NCBI RefSeq assembly: GCF_006538325.1
Contig: NZ_BJKK01000001.1
Span: 310,001-374,000, forward strand
Source: Alteromonas sp. KUL42
GTDB lineage: Bacteria > Pseudomonadota > Gammaproteobacteria > Enterobacterales > Alteromonadaceae
Length of the DNA stretch: 64,000 bases
Direction: 5' to 3'
Shown piece by piece: positions 1-9,016 of this stretch; position 1 is the stretch's first letter; every line of letters begins with the position of its first letter. Both the position numbers and the translations under genes were made by a program. The notes beneath the pieces were generated by a model. That model saw only the letters and a list, made by a program, of their open reading frames with translations, ran no database searches and was not told the DNA's origin.

Positions 1-98
1 GTATATGCAAAAGTGTTCAATTGAGTGCCTGAATCGCGATATTTGTGTCATTCATCAGTGCGGCTAAAGAAGCTAAATAAGCACTTTTATAAAATGAA

Positions 99-353
99 AT
101 GGATCGAATAGCGGAGAGAAGCATTAGCGCTGACGGCCTCGGATACTCAATGGGAATTATCCTAGACCGTCGGTTTATTTTCAAAAAAATTTATGGGCTT
201 GCCAATATTGAACATCAAGTTCCTCTTAGCTCTAAATCAGTGTTGCGCATGGCTTCGGTTTCGTAACAGTTCACCGCATTTGCAGTCTTGTTGTTTGTCG
301 AGAATAAACACAGCATAGGTGAATTAGTCAACACGACCTTGAGAAAAGCTTAA
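99..353 (+). pseudogene. Serine hydrolase (beta-lactamase family) fragment
   Basis: An 84-codon stretch reads as the start of a class-C-beta-lactamase-type serine hydrolase. It contains GxxxGLANIEHQVPL and then a MASVS block that should continue as the catalytic SxxK box. At residue 56 the expected lysine codon of the S-V-S-K motif is TAA; the text after it (QFTAFAVLLFVE) continues the family pattern in the same frame until a final TAA. There is no signal peptide and no C-terminal half. The intact hydrolase near 25.4 kb shows the expected SVSKQFTA. It is a decayed copy, not a gene. Confidence 0.65.
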
Positions 354-629
354 AGTGGAATTTATCAATTTACTCTTTTGAGGATTGCATTCATATTCTA
401 GTATTTATTTTTCCGCAGTTAACATTTCCTGTCAGCCATAGTTCAATTTTTTCGCTTGATATTACACGATTGAACTCAAGACAAACAACGGACATTGAAG
501 GATCTCAGCTCATGATTTCGATATGTGCTCAGGCTGTGCGAAAACTCATTTTTAACCGATACCATTGTGATTGCTCGATACCATAATTCTGGGTCTATAA
601 AAACTTTTGAGTGAGTGTTGTCGCAACTC

Positions 630-833
630 TTAGGTTGTCAGTGCGGATATAAGTCCACCAACGCCCATGATATCCATCATTCTTATCAAGTTGTAAGCCA
701 AGACTTGCAGACTCACCTCTGTTTTAACGTGTTTTAGTGTCTTTGTAAGCGATTGGTGAGTCCCTGCTCATTGCTTTATCGTACCGAAGGGATGCTCGAC
801 GGTCTGCTGCCTTAATGTCATTGCCTGCATTAC
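630..833 (-). pseudogene. IS1182-type transposase C-terminal fragment
   Basis: Read on the minus strand, a 67-codon frame contains QQTVEHPFGTIKQ, the conserved end of IS1182-family DDE transposases. It is followed by a block ending VLAYNLIRMMDIMG that matches the usual C-terminal helix (tEmSLhVLAYNLkRm). The tryptophan expected after GTIKQ is TGA, and a TAG lies just upstream of the fragment. No terminal inverted repeats or target duplication were found. It is a scar of an old insertion sequence in a decayed zone. Confidence 0.7.
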
Positions 834-1531
834 CTACCCCATCGCGATCAAGGGGATCCTCGACCACCTCGACAAAATCGCATCGACAATTACCTTACCA
901 CTACCATCATTGTTACCACCTCTGCGTGTGCCGCCGAGGGAGGTATCTGATGACTCCCATGTAATTCAATGTGACTTCGATTGGGGGCATAATATATAAC
1001 AGCATTTAACGAAACTCTGATAATCCCATGATTTGAGCGGTTTGGGCAAACCTGCGTCTACGTTCAATTTTCTAGTCTATTGGGCAGGTAAAAGTCGATA
1101 TTTTAATCTCTGCAAGCAGCTATATTTTAGCCAAATCACTTCGAATCAGTAATGAACCTGCACTAAGGTGGTACTGTAATTAAGTTTAGGATATATTTTT
1201 ACTTGTTCTGATACGTAAAAATTTTTTACTCATTTAATTTGTGTTCAGGATCTCAATCACCTCAAAATACCTTGATCTTGTTGGAGCGCTATCTCAAACG
1301 GGTAAAGCTGAAAATGCTAAGATTTTCTCGTGCCCGATAAAGTTTTGTCGGTAAGTTATTCTGATTTTCAGAAAAATGAATAAAATCGAATAATGTTACA
1401 ATTGGTCAGTCGTGAACCTAGAAATTATCCTCGGTCACTTTACCAGATTAAAATGGACATGAAAGACAAACTGGTGGTTTACATTATCTAAAAACAGATA
1501 TAGAAAATAAGAGAAATGAGCTTAAAGTTTT
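834..1531. other. Gene-free decayed stretch
   Basis: No frame of useful length and no recognised motif is seen. The part next to the transposase fragment may be its decayed upstream half, but no family motif survives. The final 100 bases are AT-rich and could hold the promoter of the sulfotransferase gene; no convincing -35/-10 pair was picked. Confidence 0.4.
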
Positions 1532-2471
1532 ATGAACAAACCCAACTTTTTTCTGATTGGAGCCAGTAAGTCCGGCACTACATCGCTTTATCATTACCTA
1601 AAGCAACACCCTGATATATTTATGTGCTCGGAAAAACGAGCCTTCATTTTTTCTCTTTCCCAATGGTACTCCCCCTCTGGTTTTTCCTGACGGACTTATG
1701 AGCACACTATTTCGTTATAGTGTTAAAAATGTTCCAAGAGTATTTCCGACATTCAATGAATACGTGGATTTGTTTAAGGATGCGAGTAAACAAAAGATTA
1801 TTGGAGAGGCCTCTCCCGATTATCTAGTTTATCCAGATGCGCCGAAGGCCATCTTTGAATTTGACTCTAACGCAAAACTGGTAGTAATTTTAAGAAATCC
1901 CTTTGATGCAGCCTATTCTGAATTTTTGATGAACGAGCGTGATGGTGAATTTGTGAAGGGGACGACTTTTATGGATGTGTTGAAGGTTGAAGATTATACA
2001 GACAGCAACTTGCAAAATCTCCCCAAACTGATTCGTTCGCGGCTTTACGATATTCATATCAAACGATATTTGGATTTTTTTAAAAGGGATCAGATGCACT
2101 TTTTTTTATTTGAAGACTTGAAAGATACAGACCAGCTTTTAAAAATTCTGTTTGAGTTTTTAGGTATTTCTGTCGAATGTAATATTGATGTGTCTAAAAA
2201 ATATAATAATGCCAGCACTCAGAAAACCAATCCGAGATTGGAACTATTACTAAGGCGCATTCCTGTTTCAGTCAAGGATAAGATCATTAGAGCAATGCCT
2301 TCATTTCTGTCTTCCTGGTATTTGAGTAGAAGATTTGGCATCCATGAGGGTGAAAAACAAACAGTAAAATGTCCAGAGGAAGCAAAGGAATACCTACGCC
2401 CCATATTTACGCCAGCTATAAAGGAACTAGAAAACGTGATAGGCCGGGATTTGTCTACCTGGTTAAACTAG
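1532..2471 (+). pseudogene. Sulfotransferase, one-base frameshift
   Basis: PAPS-dependent sulfotransferase family. The frame opening at ATG 1532 begins MNKPNFFLIGASKSGTTSL, the 5'-phosphosulfate loop, but runs into TGA near 1687. The +1-shifted frame carries NEPSFFLFPNGTPP and then the rest of the enzyme, including the 3'-phosphate-binding VVILRNPFDAAYSEF. Reading the A5 run at about 1632-1636 as A4 joins both parts into about 312 residues, a normal length for the family. The rest is intact, so this is either a recent frameshift or a sequencing error. Substrate is unknown; bacterial homologues modify lipids or surface sugars. It lies alone at the edge of a decayed zone. Confidence 0.75.
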
Positions 2472-2819
2472 GAGTTAATGACATAATTTGATTAATCAAA
2501 AAAGAATAGAACTCTTCATCACTACATATTATTTGTGAAAAAGACGTTGGTCTGTTTTCATTGGTGCATCAAGTCACCAACCATATACCAGAGGGTTAGT
2601 ATTATAACAGAATACCGGTGGTATTTTATGGTAAAAACTGCTGCTACTGGCTGAATTAGGGCTTTGAGGGCGAGCATACGGTGTAGGAATATTATTTTGA
2701 GCCATAGTGTGATTTAATGACCGCGAAATATATTCTTCTACATGTCAGAAGACACTTTAACGATCACTTCCCCGGCCATACACACCTAGGTTGTTTAATT
2801 AACGAAAATGTCTTTATCA
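2472..2819. other. Gene-free stretch between sulfotransferase and hydrolase
   Basis: No supported gene. A 52-codon frame near 2718 has no recognisable motif or ribosome binding site. The stretch probably holds further decayed sequence. Confidence 0.35.
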
Positions 2820-2954
2820 CTAATCATCACGGTGACCATTCGCTGTTTTTTCTAGTACCACATCAACGTTAACTGGTTTGGTTACTACATAGGTTCCAAT
2901 ATATTGGCTTAGCGCTTCTTGGCTAATGGGCACTAACGTTTTAATTTGAGCTTC
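2820..2954 (-). pseudogene. Lost C-terminal extension of the serine hydrolase
   Basis: Directly after the TAG that ends the upstream hydrolase, the same frame continues for 44 codons before a second TAG. It includes ISQEALSQYIGTYVV, which is typical of the small domain that follows the catalytic domain in many serine hydrolases (e.g. 'eaLaqYvGtY'). The extension then breaks off. The hydrolase has therefore probably lost its C-terminal domain through an in-frame nonsense change plus further decay. Confidence 0.55.
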
Positions 2955-4175
2955 CTAGTAGCCTACGCCCAATGCTTCTTTTAAGCGTATTTCTAGTTCA
3001 GTTATCAACTGCCTACCATTGTTACCGTTTGTCATAATGGCGTAGCCGTTGCCCGTATCTAGCTCAATGTACAGCTGCGACATAAACCCTGCATCTGCGC
3101 CACCATGGCCAAAGCCCAGAATTGCACCGTTGTCATCCATATTGATGAAAAAGCCAATTCCTACATTAGGCGGCTGAATACTTGGTGTGTTGTTGGATAA
3201 CATTTCCTGCGCGGTTGCTTGCGATATCCAGTCGGTTTTCTGCCCCAAATATGCGCTACGTACGCCGCTTGCCAATTTCAACATGTCAGACGGTGTACTC
3301 CACATGCCAGCTGCTGCAAGTGTAGCGTAAGTATGTGCGCCTCCCGCTATTGGCGCGCCGTCACCGTCGTACGGGGTAGCCATATTGTTTGACAGGTTTG
3401 CTGTTATGGGTTGCTCAAAGCCAGAACGCGTCATACCTAAAGGTGCAAACAAAAGCCGTTGCGCCATGGTTGGCAAGGGTTCGTTAGCTACGTCTTGCAA
3501 GGCAAGCTGAGCAAGCGTAGTGCCGCCACCTGAATAACGCATTTGCGTACCGGGTTGAATATCGACAACCACAGCGCTGGTGTTAGCTGGCGCGGTACCT
3601 TCTAACACTTGTTGTAAAGTAGGCACTGGCTCACCGGCTGCGTATCCAGGGAAGCCATGCACTGTGGTGCCCGCCGTGTGGCTTAATAGTCGGCGTAACG
3701 ACACCGCTTCTTGCCCAGTCCATTCGTGTTCAGGCAGTTTCCAGCTGGTAAGCAAGTTATTTACGTCTGTATCTAAATCAATAGGGTTATCTTGGCGGTA
3801 CTTCATCAATACTGCTGCAAATGCGGGTTTAGAAATACTGCCTGCTTGGAATACCGTGTTTTCATCAACAGCCAACTCGGTGGTTACGTCTTTAACGCCG
3901 CTTTGCATGGTCCACGCTAGTTGCCCATTTCTCATAAAGGCAACAGACACCCCAGGTACATTGTAATGCGCCTGTTTCTCTTCTAAAGACTGGAAATCAA
4001 CCGCTTGCCCTTCAATACGAATTCGCTCTGCCAGCCCAGTTTTTAAAAGGTTAGCTTCATGTGTTTCTTCAGCAGGCGAGGAAGTTGCTGATACAGTTTC
4101 AGGCTCTGTACAACCTAAAAGTGATGCTAGGCAAATAGAGAGTGTTAAGGCAGTGAGTGTTTTGGGTGATTTCAT
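2955..4175 (-). CDS. Serine hydrolase lipoprotein (beta-lactamase/class C family)
   Basis: 406 residues. A type II signal peptide with lipobox LASLLGC predicts an outer- or inner-membrane-anchored periplasmic protein. The catalytic box is GSISKPAFAA (SxxK). The second motif is RYSGGGTT where YxN is usual, and the third is GHGGADAG in place of KTG. These hydrolases range from D-aminopeptidases and esterases to beta-lactamases; substrate cannot be told. The reading frame stops at a TAG inside what looks like a conserved C-terminal domain, so the product may be shortened. It has no operon partner; the gene upstream is divergent. Start is the first ATG, with a clear signal peptide. Confidence 0.85.
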   Translation of the reverse strand: MKSPKTLTALTLSICLASLLGCTEPETVSATSSPAEETHEANLLKTGLAERIRIEGQAVDFQSLEEKQAHYNVPGVSVAFMRNGQLAWTMQSGVKDVTTELAVDENTVFQAGSISKPAFAAVLMKYRQDNPIDLDTDVNNLLTSWKLPEHEWTGQEAVSLRRLLSHTAGTTVHGFPGYAAGEPVPTLQQVLEGTAPANTSAVVVDIQPGTQMRYSGGGTTLAQLALQDVANEPLPTMAQRLLFAPLGMTRSGFEQPITANLSNNMATPYDGDGAPIAGGAHTYATLAAAGMWSTPSDMLKLASGVRSAYLGQKTDWISQATAQEMLSNNTPSIQPPNVGIGFFINMDDNGAILGFGHGGADAGFMSQLYIELDTGNGYAIMTNGNNGRQLITELEIRLKEALGVGY

Positions 4176-4409
4176 TATGGGTATTCCGTTACGCGTTTTT
4201 TTCTACAGTAGCCCCAGAGTACGTTGCTGGCATTACTGCGTCAATCAATCTGCTACGCGACAAAAATTGCAGCGCACCATATACATGTAATCACATTGCT
4301 TAGCTCGTTTAGTTTGCAGTTTTTAAAACATTTATTGCGTTGTGTTCAATGTTTCATTATGATGCGCGCGTTCAATTAATCATCAATTAACTGTAAAGGA
4401 GTAAATATC

Positions 4410-4454
4410 ATGACAATTACATCATTTCCTTTGCAGGTCTTGTCCGTTAAGTAG
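4410..4454 (+). CDS. Short upstream reading frame in the rtcB2 leader
   Basis: A 14-codon frame (MTITSFPLQVLSVK) starts 8 bases after a strong AAGGAG ribosome binding site, better than that of rtcB2 itself. Its last third overlaps the 5' arm of the long hairpin described next, so translating it would disturb that fold. No family known. It may be a regulatory leader peptide or chance. Confidence 0.35.
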   Translation: MTITSFPLQVLSVK

Positions 4455-4529
4455 CAGGAAGCTATCCAACTATATTTAGCTTTCTTGTAAAGCTGCGCCC
4501 CGGTCACATACCCGTTTAAAAAGACCTGC
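4433..4529 (+). ncRNA. Structured leader RNA upstream of rtcB2-prfH
   Basis: A perfect 9-bp closing stem, GCAGGTCTT with AAGACCTGC, encloses about 79 bases. Inside, CAGGAAGCTA can pair with TAGCTTTCTTG (one wobble, one bulge), and a smaller CGGT/ACCCG arm lies near the 3' side. The overall shape (long end-helix, internal arms) recalls Y-RNA-like and tRNA-like RNAs that accompany rtcB operons carrying rsr in other bacteria. No rsr gene is present here and no sequence identity to YrlA is claimed. It could be a cis leader or a processed small RNA. Confidence 0.45.
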
Positions 4530-4587
4530 CAATTCATCCTTCGTTATAAATCCTTATTTTCTAAATAAAGAGAAAGGAATTGGTACT

Positions 4588-5769
4588 ATGGGCAAATCCG
4601 TCCAAAAAATTACTGAAAACGTTAGCCTTATTGCGTCTGAACAAACGTGGGTCGAAGGTCTAGCGATACAACAATTAATTAAAACGTCAGAACTTGTCGG
4701 TATGCAGCGCGTTGCTGGTATGCCTGATTTGCATCCGGGAAGAGGCTACCCCATTGGTGCAGCATTTTTCACGACAAACAAAATTTACCCCGCTTTGGTA
4801 GGTAACGATATTGGCTGCGGTATGTCGCTTTGGCAAACAACTGCGAAAGTATCGAAGGTTAATGTAGATAAAATGGCTAAGCGATTTAGCCACGTTGAAT
4901 TACCTCTAGATGAAAGCTGGGCAAACATGGTTGACGTAAGAAAACTTGAAAAAGGCATAGCTACAAGCGCGTATGATCATGCGCTTGGCACTATTGGTGG
5001 TGGCAATCATTTTGCAGAGTTTCAGGCAATTGAAGAAGTGTATGACTACGCCGCGGTAGATGGGTTAGGGCTTAACAAAACGCACCTTCAGCTTTTGGTG
5101 CATTCGGGTTCTAGAGGGTTAGGGCAGTCGATTTTGGTTAATCATGTTACTACACACAATCACAATGGTTTAAATGCTAGTGATACGGGTAATGGCAACG
5201 ATGACTTTATCGATTACATGGCCAAACACGATGAGGCTGTGCGCTGGGCTGAGTTGAATCGCGAGCTCATAGCAATGCGCTTTCTTGGCGCTATTCGAGC
5301 AAAAGGGACATGCACGCTAGATGTAAATCATAACCTTGTCTCACCCAAAGAAATTGATGGCATACAAGGCTATTTACACCGAAAAGGGGCAACACCAAGC
5401 GACCAAGGCTACGTGGTAATTCCTGGCTCACGCGGAGATTACAGCTATCTTGTAAAACCACTTGAGGGTGCAAACGCAAACATGGCGACTAGCCTGTATT
5501 CGCTAGCCCATGGTGCAGGTCGAAAATGGAAACGTGGTGAGTGTCACGGCAGGCTTGGGCACAAATACAAACGCGATGATTTGTACCGCACGCCGTTAGG
5601 GAGCCGTGTGATTTGTGGCAACAAAGAGTTGTTGTACGACGAAGCGCCTCAAGCCTACAAAAAATGTGAAACCGTTATTAGCGATATGGTTGACGCAGGG
5701 TTAATAGAGGTAGTTGCGAAGCTACGCCCCGTTTTGACCTTTAAAACCAATGGAGATTGTGCATCATGA
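4588..5769 (+). CDS. rtcB2: RNA ligase RtcB2
   Basis: 393 residues, RtcB family: a Mn-dependent, GTP-using ligase that joins RNA 2',3'-cyclic or 3'-phosphate ends to 5'-OH. Family marks visible are [12 protein letters not shown] near residue 45, the metal-site block [16 protein letters not shown], and [11 protein letters not shown], which holds the guanylylated histidine. It is shorter than housekeeping RtcB (about 480) and is coupled to prfH, which marks the RtcB2 subtype. Known work on PrfH-RtcB pairs shows repair of ribosomes cut in the 16S decoding centre. The start has AGAAAGGAA upstream; the stop overlaps the next start by 4 bases (ATGA). Confidence 0.9.
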   Translation: MGKSVQKITENVSLIASEQTWVEGLAIQQLIKTSELVGMQRVAGMPDLHPGRGYPIGAAFFTTNKIYPALVGNDIGCGMSLWQTTAKVSKVNVDKMAKRFSHVELPLDESWANMVDVRKLEKGIATSAYDHALGTIGGGNHFAEFQAIEEVYDYAAVDGLGLNKTHLQLLVHSGSRGLGQSILVNHVTTHNHNGLNASDTGNGNDDFIDYMAKHDEAVRWAELNRELIAMRFLGAIRAKGTCTLDVNHNLVSPKEIDGIQGYLHRKGATPSDQGYVVIPGSRGDYSYLVKPLEGANANMATSLYSLAHGAGRKWKRGECHGRLGHKYKRDDLYRTPLGSRVICGNKELLYDEAPQAYKKCETVISDMVDAGLIEVVAKLRPVLTFKTNGDCAS

Positions 5770-6395
5770 TTTTGCTGCAACTATCTTCAGGTCAAGGCCC
5801 TATAGAGTGCTGCAAAGCTATTGGTTTAGCAACAAAGCTAATTGCTAAAGAATGCAATGCAAATAGCGTTGGCTGTAGCGTGATTGAAGCTGTTGACGCC
5901 AGTGAATCAGGTTGTTTTAAGTCGGTACTGTTAAAATTAGATGCAGCGGAAACGCAAACTGCTAAACAATTAGCCCTTACGTGGCAAGGGCCAATGTTGT
6001 GGGTGTGTGAAAGTCGTTTTAGGCCAAAGCATAAACGTAAAAACTGGTTTTTCAGTGGGCAGGTGTTTGAAGTTAACGAAATGGATATGACCGACCACAT
6101 AACCTATCAGGCGTGTCGTGCATCGGGTGCAGGTGGTCAGCACGTAAATACAACCGACTCGGCGATACGGGCTACCCACACTGAATCAGGTATTTCGGTG
6201 CGCGTTGAAAGTGAGCGCAGCCAACACGCAAACAAAAAGTTAGCGAAAGCGTTGTTGTTTCAGAAGCTTGAAATGCAGAAACAATCACAAATGAGTTTGC
6301 AAGAAAAAGTGCGTAGGCAACAGCATTGGGAACTCGAAAGGGGAAACCCTGTAAGGACCTTTAAAGGAGAAAAGTTTGCCCCTGTGAATAGATAA
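5766..6395 (+). CDS. prfH: Peptide chain release factor homologue PrfH
   Basis: 209 residues from the ATG that overlaps the rtcB2 stop; the opening [12 protein letters not shown] is typical of PrfH. The GGQ motif sits in [13 protein letters not shown], the catalytic tip that triggers peptidyl-tRNA hydrolysis. The codon-reading domain of RF1/RF2 is missing, as expected for PrfH. Established role: recognise ribosomes stalled by decoding-centre cleavage (colicin E3/CdiA-type nucleases), release the peptide, and hand the 30S to RtcB for sealing. A basic C-terminal tail follows the GGQ domain. Transcription probably ends at the hairpin about 100 bases downstream. Confidence 0.92.
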   Translation: MILLQLSSGQGPIECCKAIGLATKLIAKECNANSVGCSVIEAVDASESGCFKSVLLKLDAAETQTAKQLALTWQGPMLWVCESRFRPKHKRKNWFFSGQVFEVNEMDMTDHITYQACRASGAGGQHVNTTDSAIRATHTESGISVRVESERSQHANKKLAKALLFQKLEMQKQSQMSLQEKVRRQQHWELERGNPVRTFKGEKFAPVNR

Positions 6396-6490
6396 CGTAC
6401 TCGCTCAGACTTGATGTTCATGGGCAGCCATTCACAAGTTTAATTGTTGTTCTCCATTAGGGCGTTGCTGTTTGAGCTTATTTTGATTGG

Positions 6491-6556
6491 AAGGCGAACT
6501 ATAAATGGAAAGGTCAACTTCACCGGTTGGTTCGCCTTTTTTATATGGATTTTTTT
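6491..6556 (+). terminator. Terminator after prfH
   Basis: AAGGCGAAC pairs with GTTCGCCTT (9 bp) around a 40-base loop that itself can form CAAC/GTTG, followed by a run of T. Confidence 0.55.
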
Positions 6557-6801
6557 TATGCGGGCTATGTAGGTAAAAATTACTAGCTACCGTGTTTCTC
6601 GTTCTTTTAAAGTCGTGCCGCAACAACTCACCGTCGACATAGGAGAAAAAGATATTGGTAAAAGAAGCTTCTTTAAAGTTCTTTCACTGGCATTAAGTGG
6701 CAAGTGAATAATTAAACAAACTCACTGAGTAAAAAGTGCCGCTGATACGACTTTTCTTTTATATCATTTTGGGAATATTATTTATGGCTATTGAACATTA
6801 A

Positions 6802-6874
6802 AGCGTGTTGACATTTGCTGCCTGAAACTCGCTTGGAATGAACAAAAAATGTACCGAAAAGGTCAGCACGCGCT
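6802..6874. repeat. Dispersed palindromic repeat, copy 1
   Basis: Inverted ends AGCGTGTTGAC and GTCAGCACGCGCT flank a core with TTTGCTGC and GTACCGAAAAGG. Related copies lie near 19.1, 26.6 and 35.9 kb. This copy has a 20-base insertion relative to the short form. Confidence 0.7.
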
Positions 6875-6936
6875 AAAACTAAGAAAAAATATTTATTGCG
6901 TAGTTAGAGTAATAATATCGTTGTGAGTGTAACTTA

Positions 6937-7980
6937 TTGAAAAAAGAGAGCATCAGCTTTAATCAGTGGAGTGGTCATAGTAGCCCTCAGAAGATCTTAG
7001 TGATTAGAATTCAAGCACTGGGTGATCTGTTTTTTACTTTTCCGTTGATAGCTGATTTAAAACAAAAATACCCAAACAGTAAAATTGACTTGCTGACTCG
7101 TTCAGATTACGCCCCGTTTGCTGAGAAAATGAGTTTGTTTAATCAGGTTCACAGTATCCCTATCAATATTAAGTCGCGTTTCCAAAGATTTATAAATATA
7201 TATGCCTCAATTAAGCTAGCGCTACAATTGAAGAAACATCAATTTGAGGTGGTCATAGATCTTCAAAGAAACGAAAATTCGCGATTGATAAGACGATATC
7301 TGAATCCCTTGGCTTGGACTGAGTTCGACCGTTTTTCGCCACAATCGGCACTTGTACGCAACCAACAGAGTATCAATTTACTTGGGCTTGAGTATTTAGA
7401 ACCTAACTTTAGTTTTGCCAAAACTATTCCTTCACAGCAAAAGTTTATGAAACTGTTAGATCAGTTTGGAAAAAACTCGAATACAGATGTTGTCATAATT
7501 AATCCCGCTGGAGCATTTGAAAATAGACACTGGCCATTAGAAAGGTACATTGAATTTATAAACTTGTGGTTAAAAAAACATAGCCAATGTCAGTTCGTAA
7601 TACTGGGCGTAGATAAAATCAAACAAAAAGCGGACGCATTACAAGCCCGTTACCCAGAACATGTCATTAACTTAGTCAATGAAACCAGTATATTTGAAGC
7701 TTATCAGATAGTTCTGAGCGCCAAATTAATGTTGACTGAAGATTCCGGCCTTGGCCATTTTGCTTGGCTATCAGGTGTGAATACTGTCATGATGTTAGGA
7801 GCTACTCGCCATGATTGGGTTGCCCCTATCGGTCAACATACTTATTGTTTTCACTCTGGCGATTTACCTTGTGGTGACTGTTGGCAGTTCACGTGTGCAA
7901 GACACGATAATTACTGTATGACTCGGTTAACCAGTCATCAAGTTTTCGATAAGGCTAATGCATTATATTCCCAAAAATAA
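6937..7980 (+). CDS. Glycosyltransferase family 9 (heptosyltransferase-like)
   Basis: 347 residues. GT9 enzymes move heptose or related sugars onto lipopolysaccharide core. Visible marks are KILVIRIQALGDLFF near the N-terminus, INPAGAFENRHWP at mid-protein (family: NPGA...krWP), and a LTEDSGLGHFAWLSG block (family: DtGpmHlA). A C-terminal cluster CGDCWQFTC resembles the cysteine-rich ends of some GT9 proteins. No ATG fits; TTG is used here, preceded by a poor ribosome binding site, and the family usually starts about 17 residues later, so the start is uncertain. No other LPS genes are adjacent; the sulfotransferase at 1.5 kb is too far to be in the same unit. Confidence 0.85.
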   Translation: MKKESISFNQWSGHSSPQKILVIRIQALGDLFFTFPLIADLKQKYPNSKIDLLTRSDYAPFAEKMSLFNQVHSIPINIKSRFQRFINIYASIKLALQLKKHQFEVVIDLQRNENSRLIRRYLNPLAWTEFDRFSPQSALVRNQQSINLLGLEYLEPNFSFAKTIPSQQKFMKLLDQFGKNSNTDVVIINPAGAFENRHWPLERYIEFINLWLKKHSQCQFVILGVDKIKQKADALQARYPEHVINLVNETSIFEAYQIVLSAKLMLTEDSGLGHFAWLSGVNTVMMLGATRHDWVAPIGQHTYCFHSGDLPCGDCWQFTCARHDNYCMTRLTSHQVFDKANALYSQK

Positions 7981-8016
7981 CTGTACGACCTATCGCTAGC
8001 ATTTTCGTTTAGTCAG

Positions 8017-8091
8017 CTAATAAATTAACACTTTCTGCAACGTAGGCTCTGCGCAGCCTAAAAGCGATGCTGGCATTACTTTGTCAATCAG
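8017..8091 (-). pseudogene. Fragment of a second serine-hydrolase lipoprotein
   Basis: Read on the minus strand, a 20-codon frame gives MPASLLGCAEPT, matching LASLLGCTEPE of the hydrolase at 2955-4175. The adjacent bases GCTGGCATTACTTTGTCAATCA match that gene's own upstream region. About 95 bases between the two matched parts are missing. It is a deletion remnant of a paralogue. Confidence 0.5.
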
Positions 8092-8097
8092 TTTCCA

Positions 8098-8196
8098 GAA
8101 TACAAAGAAGGCAGTCTGTATTTTGACAAGCAAGTTCAGAATGCGGGAAGCCGTGCTTTCGGGAGTATTCTTAAATATATTGGTAATATGAGGTAG
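8098..8196 (+). pseudogene. Possible C-terminal gene fragment
   Basis: A 32-codon frame (EYKEGSLYFDKQVQNAGSRA...) ends at TAG and reads like the end of a real protein, but has no start codon and no family I can name. It lies in a 375-base gap that otherwise holds the lipoprotein fragment and AT-rich upstream sequence. Confidence 0.25.
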
Positions 8197-8355
8197 CTTG
8201 TTCAGACTTGCGTGTTAGCCAAACAGCGGTCAAAAATTCTTATTTGAATAGAATGTCTATTTCGCTATATTCCACGCGCAATTTTCGGCAGAATAGCAAT
8301 AAGTTAATAATCCCAGTCGCGTTTTTGCCGCATTATCAGTTTTAAAGAGGAACTC

Positions 8356-8875
8356 ATGGCGTCGCCCAAATTTCACAATACATTCAGACAGTACCACCGT
8401 TGGATTGGGTTTTTTTCTTGCCGGCATCATGGCCGTTTATGCGCTTAGTGGCGTGTTGTTGATTTTTCGCACTACCGATTTTCTGAAGTTTGAGTACACC
8501 TCTCATCGTCAGTTGGAGGCAGGCTTAAATGGCCAGGGGCTAGGTGAGCAACTGCGTATGCGCGGCTTTAGCGTTGAGCAAGAAACTGACGGTAAAATTG
8601 TTTTTCCACAAGGCGAATATAACAAGCAAACTGGCGAAGCCCGAGTTACCAATAAAGATTACCCGTTCCCATTGAATAAAATGGTTAAGCTGCATAAGGC
8701 AACTACCAATAGCCCATTATTTTTCATGAACATCGCGTTTGGTGTTGCACTGCTGTTTTTCGTGGTTTCCGCGTTTTTGATGTTTATACCAAGAGCATTA
8801 CCGTTTAAGAATGGGCTAAAAATTGCAGGTGTTGGTTTTGTCTTTGCTGTGCTGATGGTGTTGTTCAGTAGCTGA
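8356..8875 (+). CDS. PepSY-associated membrane protein, frameshifted in a T7 run
   Basis: The natural start is ATG 8356 behind AAAGAGGAA. That frame gives MASPKFHNTFRQYHRWIGFF and then fails. A shifted frame from 8405 carries the rest: GFFLAGIMAVYALSGVLLIF, a soluble middle, and two closing membrane helices. Reading the T7 run at 8410-8416 as T6 restores one protein of about 172 residues. The HRWIGFFLAxxMxxYxxSG block is typical of PepSY-type membrane helices found in iron/flavin reductase neighbourhoods. The downstream part could only be made alone from a TTG with no ribosome binding site. Error, phase variation or ribosomal slippage are all possible. Confidence 0.7.
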
Positions 8876-8896
8876 GCTGCCTGAGTTATCAGAACC

Positions 8897-8926
8897 AAAG
8901 AGGCCGCTAATTAAAGCGGCCTCTTT
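8897..8926. terminator. Terminator after the PepSY-type gene
   Basis: Perfect 11-bp stem AAAGAGGCCGC / GCGGCCTCTTT with an 8-base loop; T-rich on both sides, so it may serve both strands. Confidence 0.8.
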
Positions 8927-9016
8927 GTGTTTCCTCGCTAAAACAGTTTCGGTCTTAAGTCGCTACGAAAAGTACTTTTCCTTCCGAATTTCTTGGAGTT
9001 TAGCGTTGATTTTCTT

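Noticed and set aside
834..960. Possible extra transposase sequence
   Set aside because: No conserved DDE motif could be read in any frame, so it is not called.
2718..2875. 52-codon frame starting MTAKYILLHVRRH
   Set aside because: No motif, no ribosome binding site, lies in a decayed stretch.
4490..4515. CGCCCCGGTCACA in the rtcB2 leader resembles the 16S decoding region CGCCCGTCACA
   Set aside because: Two extra bases interrupt it, the partner strand (GAAGTCGTAACAAGG) is absent, so decoy function is not supported.
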